Source: Clostridium sp. UBA1056 (GTDB taxonomy: Bacteria > Bacillota > Clostridia > Clostridiales > Clostridiaceae). From it: DNA of 25,443 nucleotides. The stretch is taken from the NCBI GenBank assembly GCA_002316385.1, contig DCDL01000002.1, positions 55,491 through 80,933 on the forward strand, in the 5' to 3' direction. This document shows, piece by piece, positions 1 to 7,695 of this stretch. Within the stretch, counting starts at the first letter, position 1. The number at the start of each line of letters is the position of its first letter. Under the pieces are notes generated by a model. That model was not told where the DNA came from. It was given only the letters and a program-made list of their open reading frames with translations, and did not search any database. A program made the translations under genes and the position numbers.

Positions 1-70
1 CGGGTAGTCATCAGATAACACAAAATAGACGAACATCCTGACTTATTTATTTTTTGAAGATGCCTTACTA
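1..70 (-). repeat. Copy of a dispersed intergenic repeat (left end)
   Basis: Read on the minus strand, this stretch carries AAGGCATCTTC, an A-rich run with AATAAATAA, then GTCA, and about 15 bases later TATTTTGTGTTA. The last 75 bases of the window, read on the plus strand, show the same blocks in the same order and nearly the same spacing. The two copies are therefore inverted relative to each other. The match runs up to the window edge, so the element is probably longer than what is visible. No convincing gene is seen in these bases. Confidence 0.55.
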
Positions 71-94
71 TTAAATCACATAAAAATGTTATAA

Positions 95-136
95 ATAGAA
101 TAGCTAAAGCATCTTTCTATGCTTTAGCTATTCTAT
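95..136. terminator. Perfect 18-bp stem-loop, possible terminator
   Basis: The arms at 95-112 and 119-136 are perfectly complementary around a 6-base loop (CTTTCT). No long T-run follows on the plus strand. On the minus strand the stem is followed by TTATAACATTTTTATG, a weak T-rich tail. It probably ends a transcript arriving from outside the window, but the direction is unclear. Confidence 0.4.
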
Positions 137-234
137 ATTAAACTTCCTTACAATATATAAAATAAAAGACTATGTTTATTTTATATTCTTATGGAAACTA
201 TAAGAATATAATTATAAATTTTTATGGAGGAAAT

Positions 235-876
235 ATGAGAATACCAGAACATATTGGAATAATTCCTGATGGCAATAGACGTTGGGCTTTATCAAATAAT
301 TTAACTAAAGATAAAGGATATAAGCACGGTATAAATCCTGGCCTCGAATTATTTAAACTTTGTCAAAAGGAAAATATAAAAGAAGTAACATTCTATGGTT
401 ATACTGTAGACAATACAAAGCGTCCATCTGATCAAAAGCTTGCATTTATACAAGCTTGTATTGATTCCGTTATGCTTTTAACAAAAGAAAACTGCGAAAT
501 ATTAGTTATTGGAAATACTGAAACAAGTTCTTTTCCAAAAGTTTTACTTCCATTTACCACTAGAAAAAAATTTGGTAATGGTGGTATTAAGGTAAACTTC
601 CTAATCCATTATGGATGGGAATGGGACTTAAATTTATTAAAAGAGTCTCATTCCTCTAATAAACACGTTCTACCTTATATACATTCAGAAGATATTTCTA
701 GAATTGACCTTATTATAAGATGGGGTGGTAGAAGAAGGCTTAGTGGTTTTTTACCAATCCAATCTGTTTATTCTGACTTTTACATAATAGATACCTATTG
801 GCCTGATTTTACTTCTAAAGATTTCTATAATGCTTTAGATTGGTATAATGAACAAGATATTACTCTTGGTGGTTAA
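235..876 (+). CDS. Divergent cis-prenyltransferase (undecaprenyl diphosphate synthase family)
   Basis: This is a soluble or membrane-associated short-chain cis-prenyltransferase, the family that condenses isopentenyl diphosphate with an allylic primer. The UppS signature HIGIIPDGNRRWA is at residues 6-18 (catalytic Asp12), a HxxG-like turn with His31 follows, FYGYTVDNTKRP (53-64) matches the usual YAFSTENWKRP, and IRWGGRRRLSGFLPIQ (161-176) matches the C-terminal region V. The start at 235 is chosen because GGAGG lies 4 bases upstream; an ATG at 172 has no such site. At 213 residues it is shorter than typical UppS (about 245). Region V is altered: the usual RTxGExR reads RWGGRRR, and the Glu that helps bind Mg2+ is Asp181. 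It may be a paralogue making a different or shorter polyprenyl product rather than the housekeeping enzyme. The gene converges on a Bce-type module. Confidence 0.85.
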   Translation: MRIPEHIGIIPDGNRRWALSNNLTKDKGYKHGINPGLELFKLCQKENIKEVTFYGYTVDNTKRPSDQKLAFIQACIDSVMLLTKENCEILVIGNTETSSFPKVLLPFTTRKKFGNGGIKVNFLIHYGWEWDLNLLKESHSSNKHVLPYIHSEDISRIDLIIRWGGRRRLSGFLPIQSVYSDFYIIDTYWPDFTSKDFYNALDWYNEQDITLGG

Positions 877-891
877 AATGAGCTCACTAAA

Positions 892-965
892 AGGGGTTTT
901 CACAAAAAAGCTAATCTAAATAAATATTTTATATAAGATTAGTAGTGTATTTTGTGAAAGCCCCT
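892..965. terminator. Long composite hairpin between converging genes
   Basis: The outer arms at 892-907 and 950-965 pair over 16 positions (one G-T wobble), and inner arms at 911-917 and 936-942 (CTAATCT/AGATTAG) pair perfectly. On the minus strand the stem is followed by TTTT, so it may terminate transcription coming from the ABC permease gene. On the plus strand it lies 16 bases past the prenyltransferase stop. Its size, larger than a normal terminator, also leaves a small mobile-type hairpin repeat possible. The rest of 877-1144 holds no gene. Confidence 0.5.
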
Positions 966-1097
966 CAACTTATGCAAAATCATTTAAATATGAAAGTATA
1001 CTTTGTAATACTAAAACAATTGTATATTAATTTCTTAATTCATATATAGATATTCCATATTAAATACTTCTATAATAACACTGCCTAATTATAATAT

Positions 1098-1137
1098 AGT
1101 ATTTAGATTATCATCATATAAATTATTTCTAAATACT
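1098..1137 (-). terminator. Weak stem-loop after the ABC permease gene
   Basis: A 10-bp inverted repeat (AGTATTTAGA at 1098-1107, TCTAAATACT at 1128-1137) sits 7 bases past the permease stop. It is AT-only apart from one G-C pair in each half, and the tail is T-rich but broken, so termination here would be weak. Confidence 0.3.
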
Positions 1138-1144
1138 TTATACT

Positions 1145-3055
1145 TTATACTTGGATTATCTTTTTAAATGTCTTCATTGAAATAATTGCACTAACTCCAA
1201 ATATAAGTATACTTACTAATACACTTATAATATAAGTACTATTTAAATCTATAGATAGAAAATCTCCTAGAGTTCTAATAGCAAAGTAACTATGAATTAA
1301 GCCTACTACTACTGGTATTACATAAAATAATGCAACCTCTTTATTTATAGACTTTCTTAACTCTTTATTAGATGCTCCAATGTTTAATAATATTTTATAC
1401 TTACCTTTATCTTCCTTTGCATCACTGTATATCTTAATATAAATTATACTAGCTTCTGCTAAAATAAATACTAAAAATAAAAATGCTCCTATTGCATAAA
1501 TACCTTTCATCCATTCAATTCCCTTACTTTCATATATTCCTACTGTGGCATGAGTTGTTTCTATATCAATATATTTACTTAATCCATTTGTGATAGATTC
1601 TAATTTTTCTATATTAAGAAGTTCTTCTTCATTATATATCTTAATTCCATAGAAATTAATTAATTCACTCTTAGTTTTTATTTTCTCGTAATTTTCATCA
1701 TTTACAACAATAGTTATATAATTTAACTCTGCTCCAAATGTACGTAGCCTAATACCACTTTCACTTACTGTAAACTCCATGTTATTTACAGTTATGTTAT
1801 CATTGCTACGAAGACTAGCTATTGTTCCTGGTCTCTGAATGAAAATTACTTGATCATCCTTAACCATATCTTCATTTATTTTGCTTAGGCTATCTGCATT
1901 CTCATTTATCTTTAAAATATCAATTAATTGATTATAAGATAATACTATATAATCATCATTATAATAATCCGGTACATCTTTAAATGTACTTTTAGACTTT
2001 AAAACCTGAGTGCTTAATTCATATTTTTCTTCTCCAATACTAGATAAAACTTTCTTAATATCTTCTTTATTGTTTATTTCATTTGATGAAGAAAAAGATA
2101 TTGAATATAATCTATTATTAGCATCTGATTCATCATATGATGCCTTCATTGCAACTGACGTACCTAATACTGTTACCGTACATGCTGTAAGAATTGCTAT
2201 AGTTGCATAGGTTGTATAATTTTTTCTTAATCTATAAGCTAAATTATTAATAGTTATTATGTTTTCCCCATTATATAAAATAGATTTTCTTTTAATAAAG
2301 AAATTAAATACTACTGGTAACACAGTTCCAAACAATCCGTAAGTACCTACACAAACTAAAAGTAATGTAGTAAATGCATTCATTTTATCTTTAAGTATTA
2401 AATAATATCCAACTATAATTAAGACTAGTGATATAAATGAAATTATATATATCTTCCAATTTACCTTAGGCATTTTTTCTGTTTTCTTACTATCATTTAA
2501 AAGGTCTATCACATTACTTCTAATAATACTTATAAATCCTTTTAAACTCATAAATAGAAATATTCCAAGAAATATTAAAACCGTATATACTATTGAGTTT
2601 AATGTTACATTAAAAGTAACATTTATATCAAACTCAGCTAGCTTAAATACTATTATTTGAAAGAACTTAGATAATGCAATACCTATACCTGTACCAAGTA
2701 AACATGAACTTAATCCTATAAGCATAATTTCAATAAAATAGATTCTACCAATTGTAGTAGAGTCTAATCCCATAAAAGTATAAATACCAATCTCTTTTTT
2801 TCTATTTCTCAAAAATACATTTGATGAATACCATATAAAGAAAAACATAAATATTACAAGTATTAAAGTTAACATCTGTATTATAAGTTTTGTATACTCT
2901 TCATTTAAATCACCCAAGTACTTCAAAGCATTCCCATCCATCAGTATCATAAAGTTACTTAGGATAACCACTGAAAATACCATTGAAATAAAGAACATTG
3001 TATATACTTTTATGTTATTTTTAAAATTGTTATAGGATATTTGAAAAACACTCAT
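1145..3055 (-). CDS. BceB-type ABC transporter permease (FtsX domain)
   Basis: Membrane subunit of a peptide-antibiotic sensing and detoxification transporter. It has the BceB plan: one TM near residues 15-40, a cluster of TMs up to about residue 300, a large soluble extracellular domain (about 305-510), and three final TMs (about 520-635). The length, 636 residues, fits the BceB family (about 620-670). In characterised members this transporter frees the lipid II cycle intermediate from bacitracin or lantibiotics and also signals to its partner kinase. The start codon overlaps the ATPase stop (TAATG), and an AGGAGGTG site lies within the end of the ATPase gene, so translation is probably coupled. 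The actual drug recognised cannot be read from the sequence. Confidence 0.9.
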   Translation of the reverse strand: MSVFQISYNNFKNNIKVYTMFFISMVFSVVILSNFMILMDGNALKYLGDLNEEYTKLIIQMLTLILVIFMFFFIWYSSNVFLRNRKKEIGIYTFMGLDSTTIGRIYFIEIMLIGLSSCLLGTGIGIALSKFFQIIVFKLAEFDINVTFNVTLNSIVYTVLIFLGIFLFMSLKGFISIIRSNVIDLLNDSKKTEKMPKVNWKIYIISFISLVLIIVGYYLILKDKMNAFTTLLLVCVGTYGLFGTVLPVVFNFFIKRKSILYNGENIITINNLAYRLRKNYTTYATIAILTACTVTVLGTSVAMKASYDESDANNRLYSISFSSSNEINNKEDIKKVLSSIGEEKYELSTQVLKSKSTFKDVPDYYNDDYIVLSYNQLIDILKINENADSLSKINEDMVKDDQVIFIQRPGTIASLRSNDNITVNNMEFTVSESGIRLRTFGAELNYITIVVNDENYEKIKTKSELINFYGIKIYNEEELLNIEKLESITNGLSKYIDIETTHATVGIYESKGIEWMKGIYAIGAFLFLVFILAEASIIYIKIYSDAKEDKGKYKILLNIGASNKELRKSINKEVALFYVIPVVVGLIHSYFAIRTLGDFLSIDLNSTYIISVLVSILIFGVSAIISMKTFKKIIQV

Positions 3056-3807
3056 TACTTAGCACCTCCTAAAGATGCTAATAAATCTATTATCCTTCCA
3101 TAAAACTCTTTTCTATCAGTCCCCTTATTCAATTGGCACTTTATTTCCCCATCACTTAATATATAAACTCTGTCTGAATAGCTGGCACTTAGTGCATCAT
3201 GGGTAACCATTATAATAGTTGCCTTCTCTTCCTTGTTTACCCTATTCAAACATTCTAATAAATCTGAAGATGACTTTGAATCTAAAGCTCCTGTTGGCTC
3301 ATCTGCAAATATAACCTTAGGATTTGTTATTAAAGCTCTAGTGGCAGCCCCTCTTTGCTTTTGCCCACCTGATAACTCATAGGGATATTTTTTCAAATGA
3401 TCTTTAAGACCAAATAAGTCTGCAATTTTTATAACTCTGTCCTCTATGTCCTTACTTTTTTTCTTACCTAATGCAAGAGGTAATGCTATATTATCCATTA
3501 AGTTCATATTATCTAAAAGGTTATAATCTTGAAATATAAATCCTATATTATCTCTTCTGAGTTTAGATAGCTCTTTATTTTTAACTTTAGTTATATCTAC
3601 TCCATCTAGTATTATTTCACCTTTAGTTGGTTTATCTAATGTAGATATCAGATTTAATAAAGTACTTTTTCCCGCTCCTGAAGGGCCCATTATAGAAATA
3701 AAATCTCCTTCATTAACTGTAAGAGAAACCTTATTTAAAACTTTATTCCTAAATCCTTTAATTCCATACTCTTTATCAACATCATTTAATTTTAATATTT
3801 CTTTCAC
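3055..3807 (-). CDS. BceA-type ABC transporter ATP-binding protein
   Basis: Cytoplasmic ATPase partner of the BceB-like permease. Walker A is GPSGAGKST, the signature is LSGGQKQR, Walker B is VIFADEPTGALD, and the H-loop His is in MVTHD. These are typical of the MacB/LolD/BceA class. The longest open frame begins with a TTG that overlaps the ribosome binding site itself, so the start is set at the GTG at 3807, eight bases after GGAGG, giving 250 residues (MKEILKLNDVDKEYG). It lies 209 bp downstream of the kinase gene, with its own predicted regulatory region, and is followed by the permease with a 1-base overlap. Confidence 0.92.
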   Translation of the reverse strand: MKEILKLNDVDKEYGIKGFRNKVLNKVSLTVNEGDFISIMGPSGAGKSTLLNLISTLDKPTKGEIILDGVDITKVKNKELSKLRRDNIGFIFQDYNLLDNMNLMDNIALPLALGKKKSKDIEDRVIKIADLFGLKDHLKKYPYELSGGQKQRGAATRALITNPKVIFADEPTGALDSKSSSDLLECLNRVNKEEKATIIMVTHDALSASYSDRVYILSDGEIKCQLNKGTDRKEFYGRIIDLLASLGGAK

Positions 3808-3882
3808 TGTTTTTTCCTCCAATATAATTACACTTAATTTTTATTAGATTCATATCTAATCCCTAATTTAATTCTAATAGTT

Positions 3883-3888
3883 TTTATA
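3883..3888 (-). promoter_or_regulatory. Possible -10 box for the ABC transporter operon
   Basis: TATAAA read on the minus strand, about 75 bp before the GTG start and 41 bp downstream of the BceR-like box. No good -35 is found 16-18 bp upstream, which would fit an activator-dependent promoter. Weak evidence. Confidence 0.25.
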
Positions 3889-3929
3889 TTGGTTTTCCTT
3901 CACTTAAGGTTACTTTTAAAGCTCTAACA

Positions 3930-3943
3930 TTACATTTTAGTAA
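3930..3943 (-). promoter_or_regulatory. Candidate BceR-type operator
   Basis: The minus strand reads TTACT-AAAA-TGTAA. The published consensus for BceR-like regulators is an inverted repeat TNACA-N4-TGTAA, so 9 of the defined and free positions fit and one base differs. It lies 122 bp upstream of the proposed ATPase start, in the 209-bp gap between kinase and transporter genes, where such a site is expected. Other TTAC/GTAA half-sites are nearby (about 3,910 and 3,972-3,990). Confidence 0.5.
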
Positions 3944-4016
3944 CATTGAAGTTTAATCATAACCTTTTTCATGTAATTAATCCTGTAACTAGCACTTCAT
4001 ATAGGAACCTCTTTAA

Positions 4017-5039
4017 TTAAGTCAAACTTTTTAGATAATCTGATATTTTATAAAATCTTATTTTAAAGACTGTAAATTCTCCTTGAATTGATTCAACTTC
4101 TATTTTGTGCTCTAACCTTTCTATAATTTTTTTAGAGAAGTATAAGCCCATACCAGTAGATTTATATACTGTATTTCTTCCATTAGTTCCTGTAAATCCT
4201 TTATTAAAAACCCTATCTATATCCTCTTTAGCTATCCCTATTCCATTATCCTTGATGTATAACTCTACATACTTTCCTTCATCTTTAGCATAAAATTGTA
4301 ACTTTCCAAGACCTCTTATATATTTAATAGAGTTATTAATAATTTGATCTAAAATATAAGATAACCACTTTTTATCAGTGTAAATATTATAACTTAAATC
4401 TTCTATTTCAATTTCTATATTATTTTTAATAAGGAAAAAAGCATTATTCTTTATACTTTGTTTTACTATGTCTTTTAATATTTCTTCTTTAATAAATATA
4501 TCTTCAGCCGAAGCTGTGGATCGACTTCCATACATAACCGAATTCACCAAAAAATTAATCTTCTCAACTTCATTTTTTACACTAAGTCCTATATCCTCAT
4601 CCTCTATTCTCTCCGATATGATATTTAAAGCACTTATAGGAATCTTTATTTCATGAACCCATTTAGAAATATATTCTTCCATATCCCTTAAATTTTCTTC
4701 ATATAATTTAATATTTTTATACTTGTCATATTCTTGGCTCCTAATAATATAAGTCATTATTTCTTCTTCTAATGATTCACCATTAATATCATTAATTGCA
4801 ATCTCTTTATTATCATCCATCAACTTATATAAGTCTCCATATGCTTTTTTAGACTTACTATATTTCATAAATATAAACACTAAGTATATAGCTGTAATAA
4901 TAAAGTCTATATAGATTAAATCTCCTAAATTATTCTTGAATGAAGTTAGACAAAATAAAAATAAATTTACTACTGCAAATATAGTTACAAAGCATACTAT
5001 ACTTAATGATTTTTCTTTAATAAATCTTCCTATGCCCAT
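4017..5039 (-). CDS. BceS-type intramembrane-sensing histidine kinase
   Basis: Sensor kinase of the Bce module. Two TMs (about 11-33 and 39-59) are joined by only a few residues, so it has no sensory extracellular domain, as expected for a kinase that reads the state of its ABC transporter. The H-box KWVHEIKIPISAL places the phosphorylated His at 129, and the HATPase domain shows an N-box (IINNSIKY), DNGIGIA and GMGLYF. The length of 340 residues is normal for BceS. The start overlaps the regulator stop (TAATG). There is no strong ribosome binding site, so translation likely depends on coupling to the upstream gene. The expected output is phosphorylation of the adjacent response regulator. 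Confidence 0.92.
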   Translation of the reverse strand: MGIGRFIKEKSLSIVCFVTIFAVVNLFLFCLTSFKNNLGDLIYIDFIITAIYLVFIFMKYSKSKKAYGDLYKLMDDNKEIAINDINGESLEEEIMTYIIRSQEYDKYKNIKLYEENLRDMEEYISKWVHEIKIPISALNIISERIEDEDIGLSVKNEVEKINFLVNSVMYGSRSTASAEDIFIKEEILKDIVKQSIKNNAFFLIKNNIEIEIEDLSYNIYTDKKWLSYILDQIINNSIKYIRGLGKLQFYAKDEGKYVELYIKDNGIGIAKEDIDRVFNKGFTGTNGRNTVYKSTGMGLYFSKKIIERLEHKIEVESIQGEFTVFKIRFYKISDYLKSLT

Positions 5040-5707
5040 TAAACCATGTAACCTATACCTTTCTTTGTTTTAATAAAATCATCAAGTCCAATTTCTTTAA
5101 TCTTATTCCTAAGTCTTGTTATGTTAACTGTTAATGTATTATCACTGACAAACTCATCGTCATTCCAAAGGCTCATCATAAGCTTATCTCTAGATACAAC
5201 CTTTTCTCTATTCTTAATTAGAACAGACAATATCTTAATTTCATTTTTAGTTAACTCTATAGTATTATTACCGTATTTAAATGTACATTTTTCTATATCT
5301 AAAACTGCATCATTGTAATAAATTATAGACTCACTACCTGCATAATCATATGTCCTTCTAAGCAATGCATTTATTTTAGTTATTAAAACTTCTATGGAAA
5401 ATGGTTTTGTAATATAATCGTCTCCTCCATTATTAATACCCATAATTAAATCCATATTAGAATCTCTTGATGATAAAAATAAAATAGGTACTTTTGAAAC
5501 CTCTCTAATTTTCTTACACCAATAAAATCCATCATAATAAGGTAAGTTAACATCCATTATTACCAGCTGTGGCTCTTTTTCTATAAATTCTTTTAGTATG
5601 CTATCAAAATTTTCTATTAAATTTACTTTAAATCCCCATTTATTTAATGATGAGGATAACGCCTTTGATAAATCTAAATCATCCTCTACTAATAATATCT
5701 CTTTCAT
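5039..5707 (-). CDS. BceR-type OmpR-family response regulator
   Basis: DNA-binding partner of the kinase. The receiver domain (about 1-115) has the acidic pair E8/D9/D10, the phospho-acceptor Asp52 in VIMDVNLP, and the conserved Lys in ITKPFS. A winged-helix OmpR domain follows (about 125-222), ending in IKTKKGIGYMV. It is the first gene of the regulator-kinase pair and has AGGAGA upstream of its ATG. By analogy with BceR it should activate the transporter promoter; a matching box is found at 3930-3943. Confidence 0.93.
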   Translation of the reverse strand: MKEILLVEDDLDLSKALSSSLNKWGFKVNLIENFDSILKEFIEKEPQLVIMDVNLPYYDGFYWCKKIREVSKVPILFLSSRDSNMDLIMGINNGGDDYITKPFSIEVLITKINALLRRTYDYAGSESIIYYNDAVLDIEKCTFKYGNNTIELTKNEIKILSVLIKNREKVVSRDKLMMSLWNDDEFVSDNTLTVNITRLRNKIKEIGLDDFIKTKKGIGYMV

Positions 5708-5756
5708 ACTTTCTCCTTTTATCTTTAAATATTAAACAAAATATTACATTTATTAC

Positions 5757-5784
5757 ATTATACAATAAAAACTAAATACCTCAA
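5757..5784 (-). promoter_or_regulatory. Probable sigma-A promoter of the regulator-kinase genes
   Basis: Minus-strand -35 TTGAGG (5779-5784), a 16-bp spacer and -10 TATAAT (5757-5762) with a TG two bases before it, about 50 bp upstream of the regulator ATG. Two TGTAAT blocks (TGTAATAAATGTAAT) follow directly and could be half-sites. The remaining sequence up to 5,990 is AT-rich and shows no gene. Confidence 0.5.
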
Positions 5785-5992
5785 AATACATGAAAATATA
5801 TTTTCTCATCTATGATAGCCTTAGGAAATACTCTATTATAGATAAAATTTCTCTTTATTCCCTTAATTATATACACAATATTGGCCTTAATTATGATCAT
5901 ACTGTATCCAAACTCTAATATCTTCATATTATAATATTGAGATACATTTTTTAAATCATAGATAATTTATTGATGTATTTTAAATTCATTTT

Positions 5993-6019
5993 ATATTACA
6001 TACTCCCAAAACATAAATT
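5993..6019 (+). promoter_or_regulatory. Candidate sigma-E (mother-cell sporulation) promoter
   Basis: ATATT at 5993-5997, a 14-bp spacer and CATAAATT at 6012-6019 fit the sigma-E consensus (ATATT, 14-15 bp, CATANNNT). It lies 32 bp ahead of the cysteine-rich gene. The match is by eye in an AT-rich background. Confidence 0.45.
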
Positions 6020-6051
6020 TAGGAGTAAATATAAAAAATGAGGTAATATAT

Positions 6052-6309
6052 ATGGGTAGTCATAGAAAACGTCATTCTAATCGTGGATGCGGATGTGATT
6101 GCTGCTGTTGCTGTAATACACATTCATGCTGTGACAGATGTTCACCCTCTTGTTGTACAGGATTTTCAAACTGTAACTGTAATTCTAATTTTGGTTGTGG
6201 TTTTGGTAATAATCAATGGTTATTATGGCTAATATTATTGGGTTGTAGTGGTTTCGGCGGTTTCGGCGGTTTTGGAAACAATTGCTGTAGACCCGGATTA
6301 TTCTGGTAG
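6052..6309 (+). CDS. Small cysteine-rich protein, possible spore-coat component
   Basis: The protein has 85 residues, of which 18 are cysteine. It begins with a basic stretch (HRKRHSNR), then a run of five Cys after CGCD, several CC pairs, a short hydrophobic segment QWLLWLILLGC (about 54-64), a glycine-phenylalanine repeat GFGGFGGFG and a final CC. GAGGT lies seven bases before the ATG. The layout (Cys/Gly-rich flanks around one short hydrophobic segment) recalls small YjcZ-type sporulation proteins of Bacillus and similar clostridial proteins, but I do not recognise a named family. The sigma-E-like promoter upstream supports a mother-cell role. The cysteines suggest disulfide cross-linking or metal binding. 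It is transcribed alone and ends at a strong terminator. Confidence 0.75.
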   Translation: MGSHRKRHSNRGCGCDCCCCCNTHSCCDRCSPSCCTGFSNCNCNSNFGCGFGNNQWLLWLILLGCSGFGGFGGFGNNCCRPGLFW

Positions 6310-6355
6310 TAACTTAAGGAATTTTCATCTTAGGGTGAATCATAAGTTTAATATA

Positions 6356-6394
6356 AAAAACACCCGATTAGCTAAACGCTCTTCGGGTGTTTTT
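6356..6394. terminator. Strong bidirectional rho-independent terminator
   Basis: A 12-bp stem (AAAAACACCCGA at 6356-6367, TCGGGTGTTTTT at 6383-6394) has T-runs on both sides. It lies between the converging cysteine-rich gene and the DUF2225 gene and likely serves both. The 15-base loop contains the palindrome TTAGCTAA. Confidence 0.85.
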
Positions 6395-6488
6395 AATTTT
6401 TCTCTTTAAGATTTCATTACTACTTACATATGTAGCCTTGGATTTGCCTTATTATTTAATATAAAAATTAATATACAGTCATATGTCT

Positions 6489-7301
6489 CTATTCACAAGT
6501 AGCTTCATTTGCTTCTATCTCTAATTCTTTTGACAAATCTCTCATATCTCTAGCTTTATCTTTAAGTTTTTGATCTGCTTTGCTTACGATTACTCTTCCC
6601 AGCCATAATTTAGCATTTGCATAATCCCCTATTCTTCTATATAACTCACCTATAATATATTGTAAAGAATAAATGCTCAATCCGTATATTGGAGTTCGTT
6701 CCTTTTCATATGCAATAAGAAATCCTTTAAGTGCTCTTTCTAAAAATTCTCTCTCATATTCTTTATTTTCTAAAAGCCTATACATCCAAGCAATTTTTAA
6801 ACAAAGCACCGCCTTTGTACTATCTTTAAATTCTCCTAGTACTGCATTTAGTAATGCAAGCTTATAACGCTCAATGGCAATTCCTTCATCATAAATTTGA
6901 GGATATTCTTTCCCTTTCCATTTATCACCTACATTTGCAAGTATAATCTCGCATTTATAGGATTCTATTTTTTGAAAATCACTTTTTAATGCTGCATATC
7001 CACATGCTGGACATACCAATACCTCATAAAAATATGGATTTATCACATCATATCTTATAAAACCATCTGTATCTTTTGATTTTACTTTGGGAACATAAGC
7101 CTTTACAGTTCTACTTGTAAAAGCTTTTGAACAAACTGGACAAGTAACCTTCTTATCATAAAGTAATGTATTTATATCAACTTTTGTCGATTTTTTATCT
7201 TTTGTTCCCTCATCATACTTATCTTCTTCCTTTGTGTATAACTCTATATTATCTTCATAATTAAGTCCTAAGGATTTTAACGAAGAAAAAATTTTATTCA
7301 C
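6489..7301 (-). CDS. DUF2225 family protein (zinc ribbon plus TPR-like helices)
   Basis: A cytoplasmic protein of unknown role. Two CxxC pairs, CPVC (about 54-57) and CPAC (about 97-100), frame the N-terminal half and should bind one zinc ion; the segment NPYFYEVLVCPACGYAA is characteristic of DUF2225. The C-terminal half (about 125-262) is helical and TPR-like, with the repeat phrase YRRIGDYANAKLWLGRVI. The start codon is GTG, preceded by a GGGGGA site about 12 bases upstream. It stands alone: no co-directional gene lies within 390 bp on either side. The family is common in clostridia, and its biochemical activity is not established. Confidence 0.85.
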   Translation of the reverse strand: MNKIFSSLKSLGLNYEDNIELYTKEEDKYDEGTKDKKSTKVDINTLLYDKKVTCPVCSKAFTSRTVKAYVPKVKSKDTDGFIRYDVINPYFYEVLVCPACGYAALKSDFQKIESYKCEIILANVGDKWKGKEYPQIYDEGIAIERYKLALLNAVLGEFKDSTKAVLCLKIAWMYRLLENKEYEREFLERALKGFLIAYEKERTPIYGLSIYSLQYIIGELYRRIGDYANAKLWLGRVIVSKADQKLKDKARDMRDLSKELEIEANEATCE

Positions 7302-7421
7302 CCTAAGTTTCCCCCTACTTTAGCCTTATTTTGCATTTTACACACTTATTTCTACTATAAATAGTTTTAGTATGTAAATTTTACTTCTAAAATTATATTA
7401 TAAACTCATACCTCCTAATGT

Positions 7422-7532
7422 TCAAGTGATTACCTGTATGTTCATGACCATATAGATACTATGACCTCTACTGACTTCTGATAGTCCACCATACATAATT
7501 GCATGGGTTGTTACTTTTAAATTCATATCCAT
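7422..7532 (-). pseudogene. Possible eroded coding fragment in an intergenic region
   Basis: The gap 7302-7626 is mostly AT-rich, but this piece is clearly richer in G+C and stays open for 36 codons from an ATG to a TGA. The product has non-repetitive, protein-like composition (it includes THAIMYGGLSEVSRGHSIYM). There is no ribosome binding site before the ATG, and an orphan AGGAGG follows the stop. I cannot assign a family. It could also be a chance frame or a very small gene. Confidence 0.2.
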
Positions 7533-7626
7533 AAAGCAAATATTTATATTTAATAAACTAACTCATTACTTTCTATGAACATTTGGATCTGACAATTATA
7601 AGATTCTGTATCGAAAAAATCTAAAA

Positions 7627-7662
7627 AATAGTAGCCCCATATGTAAATGGGAAGCTACTATT
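7627..7662 (-). terminator. Rho-independent terminator of the hendecad-repeat gene
   Basis: Outer arms AATAGTAGC/GCTACTATT (7627-7635 and 7654-7662) and inner arms CCCAT/ATGGG (7636-7640 and 7647-7651), with a 2-base bulge and a 6-base loop. A T-run follows on the minus strand. It lies 33 bp after the stop codon at 7696. Confidence 0.85.
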
Positions 7663-7695
7663 TATACATTTTTACTTATCCTTAGATAAAACTCT

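Noticed and set aside
3..41. Short open frame at the left edge ending in TGA, as the tail of a cut-off gene
   Set aside because: Only 12 codons, and the same bases belong to the repeat that recurs at the right end.
172..234. Longer start for the prenyltransferase
   Set aside because: No ribosome binding site before 172, and the extra 21 residues precede the family's normal N-terminus; GGAGG at 226-230 supports 235.
1128..1155. Short direct repeat ATACTTTATACTTTATACTT as a microsatellite
   Set aside because: Three units only in a very AT-rich tail; overlaps the permease stop and has no further structure.
6331..7307. Inverted TTAGGGTGAAT at 6331-6341 and around 7297-7307, flanking the DUF2225 gene
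   Set aside because: Only 11 bases; one copy includes the GTG start region of the gene, and chance is likely.
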